NCBI GenBank assembly: GCA_905212215.1
Contig: CAJMDR010000061.1
Location: 1 to 8,793, forward strand
Direction: 5' to 3'
DNA: 8,793 nucleotides
Origin: an uncultured Porphyromonadaceae bacterium
Lineage (GTDB): Bacteria > Bacteroidota > Bacteroidia > Bacteroidales > Muribaculaceae
The position numbers were made by a program, and so were the translations under genes. Under the pieces are notes generated by a model that ran no database searches, was not told where the DNA came from, and saw nothing but the letters and a program-made list of their open reading frames with translations. Positions 1 through 6,767 of this stretch are shown here, piece after piece. The stretch's first letter is position 1; each line of letters starts with the position of its first letter.

Positions 1-162
1 CAGGGGTTGGATTGTCAAGGAAACCGGCGTTCGAGGGTAGCCCGCCCAATGCCGGAGGGTAGGCAGCTGGAGCCTATGGGTGACCATAGGCCGAGATAAA
101 TGACAGACAGGATTTGTCCTTGTGACAATCCCACATAACCCGGCTTATTTGCCTCCCGGATT
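1..162 (+). ncRNA. rnpB: RNase P RNA, 3' part (5' end outside the window)
   Basis: This is the catalytic RNA of ribonuclease P, which trims the 5' leader from precursor tRNAs. The strongest sign is the near-universal 3' end: a GAGATAAATGAC block (93-104) followed by ACATAACCCGGCTTAT (133-148). The latter contains the 3' strand of helix P4 in bacterial class A RNAs. Upstream is GGGTAGGCAGCTGGAGCC, matching the GGGTAGGC-GCTTGAGCC segment of the E. coli RNA. It leads into a perfect 8-bp hairpin (72-79 with 84-91) closed by a GTGA tetraloop, as expected for P18. A small hairpin at about 107-123 probably corresponds to P19. The 5' half, including the P1, P2 and P4 5' strands, lies before position 1. 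The exact 3' end is uncertain; GCCTCCCGGA followed by TTCTTTT (151-167) is a reasonable end. No separate strong terminator is visible. Confidence 0.92.
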
Positions 163-279
163 CTTTTATATCGAACCTGCTACATGGAGATGTTGACTCT
201 TAACAGAGCCTAAGAGGTTGTTTAAACGACTTCAATAAGCATAACAATCAGTTTCAACAATCACTCCTTACTGAAAACG

Positions 280-342
280 GAGAATTATTGTTTACCGGAA
301 CGTTTAAATAAGCCAAAAGGCAACATGCAGCCAATAATTCTC
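280..342. repeat. 11-bp perfect inverted repeat upstream of the yihY-like gene
   Basis: GAGAATTATTG (280-290) is exactly matched by its reverse complement CAATAATTCTC (332-342), with 41 bases between the arms. It lies in the otherwise gene-free stretch between rnpB and the membrane-protein gene, about 50 bases before that start codon. The same stretch also has a near-palindrome centred on GTTTAAAC (217-230) and a 6-bp hairpin, CTCTTA/TAAGAG (197-202 with 211-216). The arms are AT-rich and there is no T-tract after them, so it does not look like a terminator. It could be a 5'-leader stem or a protein-binding site. I see no Bacteroidota-type TAnnTTTG promoter in this stretch, so the promoter of the next gene is not located. 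Confidence 0.4.
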
Positions 343-392
343 AAGTCACCTGTTCCAGCAACCAAATGAGGTAAAAAAATGTTAAGTCAATA

Positions 393-1763
393 ATGGACCT
401 TAAGCGAATGTTAGGCATCGACAAGCTTACCAAGGCATGGAACCGCACAACGGAATGGGTGCGCGGTGCCATACAATTCGCATGGACAGGAGTATGGGAA
501 AGCCGTAAAAACAATTTCTGGATTTCCACTCTGAAGATTCTCAACCTCAGCATACGTTCTTTCCTGAACAAGAATTTACAGTCTCGCTCCATGGCTCTCA
601 CCTACTCCACGGTGCTTGCCATCGTTCCGGCTTTCGCGTTATTATTCGCCATAGGACGCGGGTTCGGATTCCAGAACATGCTTGAGAAAGCCATCTACAG
701 TTATTTCCCGAGCCAGAGCAAAGCCATCAGTGCTGCGCTTGGGTTCGTGGACTCATATCTTAAAGAGGCATCACAAGGTGTGTTCGTAGGCATCGGCATA
801 GTGATGTTGCTATGGACTCTGATTTCGCTGCTCAGCAGCATAGAAGAATCGTTCAACCGTATCTGGGATGTCAAGCAGGAACGGAGTTTTTACCGCAAGC
901 TTACCGACTACACCGCCATCTGCCTGATGGTGCCCATAATCATGGTCTGCCAGAGCGGCATAAGCATCTTCATGTCCACCACCATAGCCGAAAACTTCGC
1001 CTTCCTGACACCTGTGGTCAGCGTGGTACTCGACTGTATGCCTATTTTCCTGGCTATATTGGCATTTACACTGTCGTTCCTGCTGATTCCCAACACCAAA
1101 GTGCATTTCAAATATGCGCTGTTAGCAGGCACGGTATGCGGCATAGCCTTCACCATTCTTCAGCTATTGTTCGTCAACGGACAGATATATGTATCGAAAT
1201 ACAATGCCATCTACGGCTCCTTCGCTTTCCTGCCGTTGTTGCTGATATGGCTTCAGCTATCGTGGCTTGTGCTTCTTTTCGGCTGTATGCTCTGCTATTC
1301 GGCGCAGAACATACTCGCCTTCAACTACACCGATGCCGCCGAGAACATATCGGCGCAATATAGGCGTTCCGTGGCCATCGTCATCATGACCATCGTAATG
1401 AAGCGTCAGTCATTGGGAAAGACCCCGTTGTCGGTAACGCAGATAGCCGCCAACTACAACATACCGGTACGCATGGTCACCTTTATCTGCGACCGGCTTC
1501 ACAGTGCCGGAATGGTATATTATGTGGTTGAAAAATCAGATGAGGAAGGGATAGCTCCTGCAGTCGACACATCCACCTTCACCTTGGGGGAGTTCCTTCG
1601 CCGACTGGACCTGATAGGAACTTCAGATTTCATTCCCGGCTTCAGCAACCGTTTCGCCAAACTCCTTGCCTGCGTCAAGGCCACCCTTACCCATCCCTTC
1701 GAGGAGGCCGACAAGCAACTTATGGCTGAACTGCCGTTGCCGCCTTCAGAGAAACGCAAATAA
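393..1763 (+). CDS. YihY/BrkB family (UPF0761) inner-membrane protein
   Basis: This is a 456-residue polytopic membrane protein of the YihY/virulence factor BrkB family, once wrongly annotated as ribonuclease BN. The biochemical role of the family is not settled. A soluble N-terminal stretch (about 1-62) leads into the conserved segment S-M-A-L-T-Y-S-T-V-L-A-I-V-P (66-79). Hydrophobic segments follow at about 70-88, 128-150, 172-196, 205-232, 240-262 and 275-305. The family signature Y-N-A-I-Y-G-S-F-A-F-L-P (270-281), then L-I-W-L-Q-L-S-W (284-291), is intact. The cytoplasmic C-terminus (about 320-456) includes a stretch resembling a winged helix (L-S-V-T-Q-I-A-A-N-Y-N-I-P-V, 346-359, then a recognition-helix-like part to about 380), commonly seen in longer members. 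The ATG at 393 overlaps the stop of a four-codon reading frame (379-393) and gives a sensible N-terminus. It appears to be a single-gene unit ending before the hairpin at 1794. Confidence 0.88.
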   Translation: MDLKRMLGIDKLTKAWNRTTEWVRGAIQFAWTGVWESRKNNFWISTLKILNLSIRSFLNKNLQSRSMALTYSTVLAIVPAFALLFAIGRGFGFQNMLEKAIYSYFPSQSKAISAALGFVDSYLKEASQGVFVGIGIVMLLWTLISLLSSIEESFNRIWDVKQERSFYRKLTDYTAICLMVPIIMVCQSGISIFMSTTIAENFAFLTPVVSVVLDCMPIFLAILAFTLSFLLIPNTKVHFKYALLAGTVCGIAFTILQLLFVNGQIYVSKYNAIYGSFAFLPLLLIWLQLSWLVLLFGCMLCYSAQNILAFNYTDAAENISAQYRRSVAIVIMTIVMKRQSLGKTPLSVTQIAANYNIPVRMVTFICDRLHSAGMVYYVVEKSDEEGIAPAVDTSTFTLGEFLRRLDLIGTSDFIPGFSNRFAKLLACVKATLTHPFEEADKQLMAELPLPPSEKRK

Positions 1764-1793
1764 ACCATTTTAAGTCTAATAATTCGTGTAAAT

Positions 1794-1814
1794 GCCGGGG
1801 AAAACTTTCCCGGC
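1794..1814 (+). terminator. GC-rich hairpin after the yihY-like gene, terminator-like
   Basis: GCCGGG (1794-1799) pairs with CCCGGC (1809-1814). The stem can continue with AAA/TTT if G1800 is bulged. It stands 30 bases after the stop codon and before the alpha-glucan operon, where a terminator is expected. It is not followed by a clean T-run (CGTTCAACATTTAAC), so it may be weak or act by stabilising a 3' end. Confidence 0.5.
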
Positions 1815-1875
1815 CGTTCAACATTTAACAAAATTATACGTTAATAATTTATAGAGTGAGTGTATGGTAAAGTAA

Positions 1876-3912
1876 ATGAATTCTAATATACATAGGCCTA
1901 TGAGCTATCTTAAATTCGACAAGCGCCTGATGATCAATCTGGAGCAGTCATTGCCGAAGGAGATGCTGCGCACCAACAAGAGCGGCGCCTATCACTGCAC
2001 TACCATAGTGGGTTGCAACACCCGCAAACAACATGGTCTGTTAGTGATTCCCATCCCGGAGATGGACGACAAGGCGCATGTATTGCTATCGTCGCTCGAC
2101 GAGACAGTGATACAGCACGGCGCACCTTTCAACCTCGGCCTGCACCAGTACGGCGACAACATATTCAGTCCCAACGGCCACAAATATATCCGCGAGTTCA
2201 ACTGCGAACGGGTACCGGTGGTGACTTATCGTGTAGGGGGTGTTATCCTGACCAAAGAAAAGGTGTTTATCTCTCATCAGAACCGAATCCTGATCCGCTA
2301 TACGTTGCAGGAGGCACATTCCCCGACAACCCTCCAGCTGCGTCCTTTCCTCGCTTTCCGCAACGCCAACGACCTCTGCATGGAGAACACCGCCATCAAT
2401 AAGAGCATAAAGCATGTCGACAACGGCATAGCCACTTGCCTCTACAACGGTTATCCTGAGCTGTTCATGCAGCTTGACACAGCTTGCCGCTGGGTCGACG
2501 ACGGCCATTGGTACAAAGGAATCCAATATTCCAAGGACCGAGACAGAGGACTACCCTACTGCGAGGACCTCTGGGTTCCCGGTTATTTCGAATGCGAGAT
2601 AAAGAAGGGTCAGAGCATTATCTTCTCCGCCTCCACTTTCGAGAGCGCTCCAGCTACCTTCGCAGCCACTTACGAAAAAGAGCTTCAAGGTCGTACATGC
2701 CGAACCTCGTTCTATAATTGCTTGAAAAACAGCGCCAAACAGTTCTATCTCAAGAACAAGAACGGCGAATACATAATGGCCGGTTATCCCTGGTTCAACG
2801 TGCGAGCACGCGATGAGCTTATCGCGCTGCCGGGGTGTACTCTTGCCATAGACCACCGCGAGGACTTCGAGCTGATTGCACAGACCTTCATTGAGGCATT
2901 ACGGCGCAGCATACGCGACGGAGTAACCGATGCCACCATCCATGAAATAGATCTCCCCGACATTCCGTTATGGTTGCTCTGGGCACTGCACCAATACCGC
3001 GACAATCAGGGCAACTCTGCCTGTCTGGAACGTTATGGCGAAGTAATTAAGGCTCTCATAGAAGCTATCCGCCAGAACCGCATCAACAACCTCTATCTCG
3101 AAGATAGCGGGCTGCTAAGCACCGACGGTCACAACAAGCCAGTAACATGGCTTTCTGCTTCAGTAAACGGCAAGCCTATCATCCCCCGCTCAGGACTTGT
3201 GCTGGAGTTCAACGCCCTATGGTACGATGCCCTTCGCTTCACCATCTCGCTGTTCGAGCATCTTGAAGAGGAGAAGAGCTATATAGCCGAGCTTCACGAC
3301 CTTGCCGAGAAAACCGCCGACAGTTTCCGCAAGACCTTCCTCAACGCCTATGGCTATCTGAACGATTATGTGGACGGAGATTATGTCGACCCGGAGGTAA
3401 GGCCGAACATGGCCATCGCCATAGGTCTTGAATACTCGCCTCTCGACCGCCGTCAGCGCCGCAAGGTACTGGAGTTCTGTACCCGCGAACTGCTCACTCC
3501 CAAGGGACTGCGTTCCCTGTCGCCTCGTTCTCCGGCTTACCGACCCATCTACAAAGGGAATCCTCTGGAAAGGGAATATGCCGTGCATCAGGGACCAGCC
3601 AGACCCTGGCTGTTCGGCTTCTATGCCAAGGCCTACATCAGGGTCTTCGGCTGTTCCGGAGCCGGATTCATAGAACGTCAGCTGATAGGCTACGAAGACG
3701 AAATGCCGAAAGGCTGCATCGGATCCCTCAGCGAGATGTATGACGGCAACCCGCCGTATACCGGCCGAGGCGCCGTCTCCACCGCCAAGAACGTAGGTCA
3801 GATTTTGGAAGCCATACGCATGGTGAACCAGTGCATGAAGGAACTTGACGAACCTGTCAGGGACGGAACCGCCAGAGAAGGAATCACAGCAAGAGAGGAG
3901 GTGAGACCATGA
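1876..3912 (+). CDS. Glycogen debranching enzyme (amylo-alpha-1,6-glucosidase, GH133-like)
   Basis: This 678-residue cytoplasmic protein matches the bacterial glycogen debranching family, which removes alpha-1,6-linked glucosyl branch stubs from glycogen. An N-terminal beta-rich domain (about 10-280) carries the hallmark N-K-S-G-A-Y-H-C-T-T-I (34-44), C-N-T-R-K-x-H-G-L-L-V (47-57) and S-L-D-E-T (73-77). An (alpha/alpha)6 barrel (about 285-655) starts at A-G-Y-P-W-F (302-307), continues with R-x-x-x-V-x-F/E-x-N-A-L-W-Y (438-450) and ends with S-L-S-E-M-Y-D-G-N-P-P (617-627). Position 427 is Ser in T-W-L-S-A-S, where the family motif T-W-M-D has the Asp thought to act as general acid. H-Q-G-P-A-R-P-W (571-578) has Arg576 where Trp is usual. 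Glu620 is kept. Activity is therefore uncertain. An alternative start is the ATG at 1900, which begins M-S-Y-L-K-F-D, as relatives do. The stop overlaps the next start (ATGA), so the two are translationally coupled. Confidence 0.9.
   Translation: MNSNIHRPMSYLKFDKRLMINLEQSLPKEMLRTNKSGAYHCTTIVGCNTRKQHGLLVIPIPEMDDKAHVLLSSLDETVIQHGAPFNLGLHQYGDNIFSPNGHKYIREFNCERVPVVTYRVGGVILTKEKVFISHQNRILIRYTLQEAHSPTTLQLRPFLAFRNANDLCMENTAINKSIKHVDNGIATCLYNGYPELFMQLDTACRWVDDGHWYKGIQYSKDRDRGLPYCEDLWVPGYFECEIKKGQSIIFSASTFESAPATFAATYEKELQGRTCRTSFYNCLKNSAKQFYLKNKNGEYIMAGYPWFNVRARDELIALPGCTLAIDHREDFELIAQTFIEALRRSIRDGVTDATIHEIDLPDIPLWLLWALHQYRDNQGNSACLERYGEVIKALIEAIRQNRINNLYLEDSGLLSTDGHNKPVTWLSASVNGKPIIPRSGLVLEFNALWYDALRFTISLFEHLEEEKSYIAELHDLAEKTADSFRKTFLNAYGYLNDYVDGDYVDPEVRPNMAIAIGLEYSPLDRRQRRKVLEFCTRELLTPKGLRSLSPRSPAYRPIYKGNPLEREYAVHQGPARPWLFGFYAKAYIRVFGCSGAGFIERQLIGYEDEMPKGCIGSLSEMYDGNPPYTGRGAVSTAKNVGQILEAIRMVNQCMKELDEPVRDGTAREGITAREEVRP
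3896..3904 (+). promoter_or_regulatory. Perfect Shine-Dalgarno sequence for the GT4 gene
   Basis: AGGAGGTGA is fully complementary to the 16S rRNA anti-Shine-Dalgarno sequence and sits four bases before the ATG at 3909. It lies inside the last codons of the debranching-enzyme gene. Bacteroidota mostly initiate without such sequences, and the other start codons in this window show none of similar strength. It supports the ATG at 3909 as the true start and suggests reinitiation or coupling with the upstream gene. Confidence 0.75.
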
Positions 3913-5177
3913 AAGTACTGATGTTCGGATGGGAGTTCCCTCCTCATATCCTCGGCGGCCTTGGCACAGCGAGCTACGGTCTTTCGGAAGGCATTCACGC
4001 CCAAGGCGACGTCGATATTGACTTCGTGCTCCCGAAACCTTACGGCGATGAGCCCAAACAGTTCGCCCGCATCATAGGCGCCGACTGCACTCCCGTGGGA
4101 TGGCGCGATGTTAGCCGTGAATATGTGGAGAACCGCATAGGGAAAATCATGAGTCCCGACCTCTATTTCGATTTGCGCAACCACATCTACGCCGATTTCA
4201 ATTACAAACGCCTCAACGACTTAGGGTGCATAGAATTCTCCGGCCGCTATCCCGACAACCTCATGGAGGAGATTGACAACTACTCCATCGTTGCCGGAGT
4301 CATAGCACGAACGGTGCCTTTCGACATAATCCACAGCCATGACTGGCTCACCTATCCTGCAGGCATCCACGCCAAGAACGTTACCGGCAAGCCGTTGGTG
4401 ATCCATGTCCACGCTACTGATTTCGACCGTTCGCGAGGGAATGTCAACCCCGATGTCTACCGCATAGAAAAAGACGGTATGGACCATGCCGACCATATCA
4501 TAACCGTTTCTGACCTCACCCGTCGCACTGTGATAGAGAAATATCACCAGAACCCGGACAAGGTCACCACGGTCCACAACGCCGTCATTCCGCTCAGCCA
4601 GGACATACTCGACCTTCCCCGCCGCCACGGAAAAGATAAGGTAGTCACCTTCCTTGGCCGTATCACCATGCAGAAAGGTCCGGAGTATTTTGTGGAGGCG
4701 GCCGCCAAAGTCCTTTCCTCTACTCCCGGAGTACGCTTCGTAATGGCCGGTTCGGGCGACAAGATGGACGATATGGTCAACCTCGTGGCAGCACGGGGCA
4801 TAGCCGACCGCTTCCATTTCACCGGCTTCCTGAAAGGGAAACAGGTCTATGAGATGCTCGCCGCCAGCGATGTCTACATCATGCCGTCAGTAAGCGAGCC
4901 TTTCGGCATCTCGCCTCTGGAAGCAATGCAGATGGGTGTGCCGAGCATTATCTCCAAACAAAGCGGTTGTGCCGAGATTCTTCACAATGTCATCAAGACA
5001 GACTACTGGGACATAGATGCCATGGCCGACTCCATCCACGGTCTGGTACGCTACCCTGCCCTGCACCATGAACTGCAACAGCAGGGACTGGAGGAAATCA
5101 AGGGTATAACCTGGGAAAAAGCCGGCAAAAAAGTTGTCGATATTTACAAACAAGTAATCGCCCACGCAAGGCGTTAA
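3909..5177 (+). CDS. GT4-family glycosyltransferase, glycogen-synthase-like
   Basis: This 422-residue GT-B fold glycosyltransferase is the likely chain-extending enzyme of the cluster, transferring glucose from a nucleotide sugar to an alpha-glucan. The N-terminal domain opens with M-F-G-W-E-F-P-P (5-12) and the glycine loop G-G-L-G-T-A (16-21), as in glycogen synthases and related GT4 enzymes. H-S-H-D-W (142-146) lies at the expected acceptor-side site. The C-terminal Rossmann domain starts near 240 and has L-G-R-I-T-x-Q-K-G (249-257), giving the Arg/Lys pair that contacts the donor phosphates, and A-G-S-G (280-283). The family EX7E motif is present as Glu330 to Glu338 in S-E-P-F-G-I-S-P-L-E. 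All key residues seem intact. The donor (UDP- or ADP-glucose) and exact product cannot be read from the sequence. It overlaps the debranching gene by 4 bases and precedes the GH57 gene by 26 bases, so one operon is likely. Confidence 0.9.
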   Translation: MKVLMFGWEFPPHILGGLGTASYGLSEGIHAQGDVDIDFVLPKPYGDEPKQFARIIGADCTPVGWRDVSREYVENRIGKIMSPDLYFDLRNHIYADFNYKRLNDLGCIEFSGRYPDNLMEEIDNYSIVAGVIARTVPFDIIHSHDWLTYPAGIHAKNVTGKPLVIHVHATDFDRSRGNVNPDVYRIEKDGMDHADHIITVSDLTRRTVIEKYHQNPDKVTTVHNAVIPLSQDILDLPRRHGKDKVVTFLGRITMQKGPEYFVEAAAKVLSSTPGVRFVMAGSGDKMDDMVNLVAARGIADRFHFTGFLKGKQVYEMLAASDVYIMPSVSEPFGISPLEAMQMGVPSIISKQSGCAEILHNVIKTDYWDIDAMADSIHGLVRYPALHHELQQQGLEEIKGITWEKAGKKVVDIYKQVIAHARR

Positions 5178-5203
5178 ACACACAAAACACACAACGATCC
5201 GAT

Positions 5204-6691
5204 ATGAAATCGCTCTGTCTCATATTCCAAATACATCAGCCCTTCAGGCTGAAACGTTACCGTTTCTTCGACATCGGCAACGACCACTACTACTACGATG
5301 ACTTCGCCAACGACGAGATAGTGAGCCGTATAGGAAACAACTCCTATCTTCCCACTATCCGCACCCTCAACGAGATGCACAGGCAGTATGGCGACCACCT
5401 CCGTGTGGCTATATCGATAACAGGCACCGCCATAGAGCAGCTTCAGCAATATGTCCCGGAGGTAATAGAAGAGCTCAAGACACTTGCCGATACCGGCTGC
5501 GTGGAATTCCTCAGCGGCACTTATTCACATTCCTTGGCTTCGGTAGAGGATGCCGAAGAGTTCCGCCGTCAGGTAGATGCCCACGACAGCCTCATAAAGG
5601 AGGTATTCGGACACACTCCCACCTTCATGGAGAATACCGAACTTATCTTCGACGACGACATAGCCTTGCAGCTTGTTGCCATGGGCTTCAAGGGAGTACT
5701 CACCGACGGCGCAAAGCATGTTCTGGGCTGGCGTTCGCCTGACTATGTCTATTCTTCCGCTGCAGCACCTTCGCTGAACATGCTCCTCACCAATGACAAG
5801 CTCAGCGGCGACATAACCCGCAACTTCAACAATCCTGCCTGGGACCAGTATCCTCTCACCGCCGACAAGTTCATGGGCTGGATAGCATCCATGCCGCAGA
5901 ATGAACAGGTAGTGAATCTGTTGCTAAGCATGGAGACCTTCGGCGAATTCCTTCCCGCCAACACCGGCATCTTCGATTTCCTTAAGGCTTTGCCCCGCTT
6001 CGCCAATGAAATGGGCATAGAACTCATCACACCCACCCAGGCCATAGAGCGCTATAAACCCGTCGCCGAATTAGCTGTTCCATATCCCTTGTCATGGGCA
6101 GACGAAGCGCGCGACATCTCGACATGGAAGGGCAACGAACTCCAGAACCGTGCTTTAGAGAAGCTTTACAGCGTCTCGGAGCGAGTAAACCTTGCCTCCG
6201 ACCGCAGGCTGAAACAGGACTGGAAATACCTGCAAAGTTCCGACCACTTCTACTACATGAGCACCAAACAGCTTGCCGATGGCGCCAGCCATGCTCTGTT
6301 CTCCCCTTACGACTCTCCCTACGCAGCCTTCATCAATTACATGAATGTGCTGGCCGATTTCTTAGTGAGAGTTCAGGAACAGTTCCCGTCGTCGATAGAG
6401 AACGAAGAGCTGAATTCTCTGTTGCTCACCATCCGCAATCAGGCCAAGGAGATAGATGCGCTGAACAAGGAGATCACATCCATGCGTACAAATATGCTTG
6501 AGGCGGAGACTAATGACGAGGAAGAGGCTGAAGCAGCTCCAAAGAAAGAGGCAGCTCCCAAGAAGAAAGCAACTAAAGCCAAGACAACGGCAACTACCAG
6601 AAGCGCTCTCGCAAAGAAAGCCCCGACAAAGAAAAGTGCCTCGACAACGAAAAAAGCTGCAACCACGCCCCGCAAGAAGAGTGGTGAATGA
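5204..6691 (+). CDS. GH57 glycoside hydrolase-like protein with Lys/Ala-rich tail, acid/base Asp replaced by Ser
   Basis: This 495-residue protein belongs to family GH57, whose members are alpha-amylases, 4-alpha-glucanotransferases and branching enzymes acting on alpha-glucans. It begins with the H-Q-P motif (11-13). The nucleophile motif F-M-E-N-T-E-L (141-147) keeps Glu146. The fourth motif reads L-L-S-M-E-T-F-G-E (240-248), where active alpha-amylase-type members have D-Y-E-T-F-G. Ser242 thus replaces the catalytic acid/base Asp. The late motif S-D-H-F-Y-Y-M-S-T-K (346-355) is intact. The catalytic region ends near 395. Residues 400-435 look like a coiled coil, and 439-495 form a low-complexity tail with 15 Lys and 2 Arg, resembling histone H1 tails. 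No signal peptide is visible, so a cytoplasmic location is likely. It is the last gene of the operon, closed by the terminator at 6715. Fold assignment is firm; hydrolytic activity is doubtful. Confidence 0.88.
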   Translation: MKSLCLIFQIHQPFRLKRYRFFDIGNDHYYYDDFANDEIVSRIGNNSYLPTIRTLNEMHRQYGDHLRVAISITGTAIEQLQQYVPEVIEELKTLADTGCVEFLSGTYSHSLASVEDAEEFRRQVDAHDSLIKEVFGHTPTFMENTELIFDDDIALQLVAMGFKGVLTDGAKHVLGWRSPDYVYSSAAAPSLNMLLTNDKLSGDITRNFNNPAWDQYPLTADKFMGWIASMPQNEQVVNLLLSMETFGEFLPANTGIFDFLKALPRFANEMGIELITPTQAIERYKPVAELAVPYPLSWADEARDISTWKGNELQNRALEKLYSVSERVNLASDRRLKQDWKYLQSSDHFYYMSTKQLADGASHALFSPYDSPYAAFINYMNVLADFLVRVQEQFPSSIENEELNSLLLTIRNQAKEIDALNKEITSMRTNMLEAETNDEEEAEAAPKKEAAPKKKATKAKTTATTRSALAKKAPTKKSASTTKKAATTPRKKSGE

Positions 6692-6714
6692 CAGTGAATT
6701 TAAAAGTTACTTTT

Positions 6715-6745
6715 GAGTGCGCGAAAAAATCGCGCACTCTTTTTT
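6715..6745 (+). terminator. Strong intrinsic terminator of the alpha-glucan operon
   Basis: GAGTGCGCG (6715-6723) pairs perfectly with CGCGCACTC (6731-6739), and A6724-T6730 can add a tenth pair around an A5 loop. Six T follow directly (6740-6745). It lies 23 bases after the GH57 stop codon. The opposite strand lacks a matching T-run after the stem, so it works in the + direction only. Confidence 0.95.
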
Positions 6746-6767
6746 GTCAGAACCAGCTGAGGGCTGT

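Noticed and set aside
366..393. Two tiny reading frames, ATG-AGG-TAA (366-374) and a four-codon frame (379-393) whose stop overlaps the yihY-like start.
   Set aside because: They are too short to distinguish from chance and show no attenuator-like structure or repeated codons.
1824..1851. Possible promoter before the debranching-enzyme gene (TTTA, 17 bases, TAATTTAT).
   Set aside because: It matches the TAnnTTTG box poorly and the spacer is too short for a good Bacteroidota promoter. The region is simply AT-rich, so I do not annotate it, although some promoter must exist between the hairpin at 1794 and the start at 1876.
4221..4817. Long antisense reading frame (198 codons) opposite the GT4 gene.
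   Set aside because: It is a shadow of the strong GT4 coding frame on the other strand, has no recognisable protein motif and no promoter. The same holds for the other antisense and out-of-frame ORFs.
6498..6716. 72-codon Arg/Lys-rich frame overlapping the end of the GH57 gene in another phase.
   Set aside because: It arises from the AAG/GCA-rich repeats encoding the Lys/Ala tail. The GH57 frame is continuous from the catalytic domain through the tail, so there is no frameshift.
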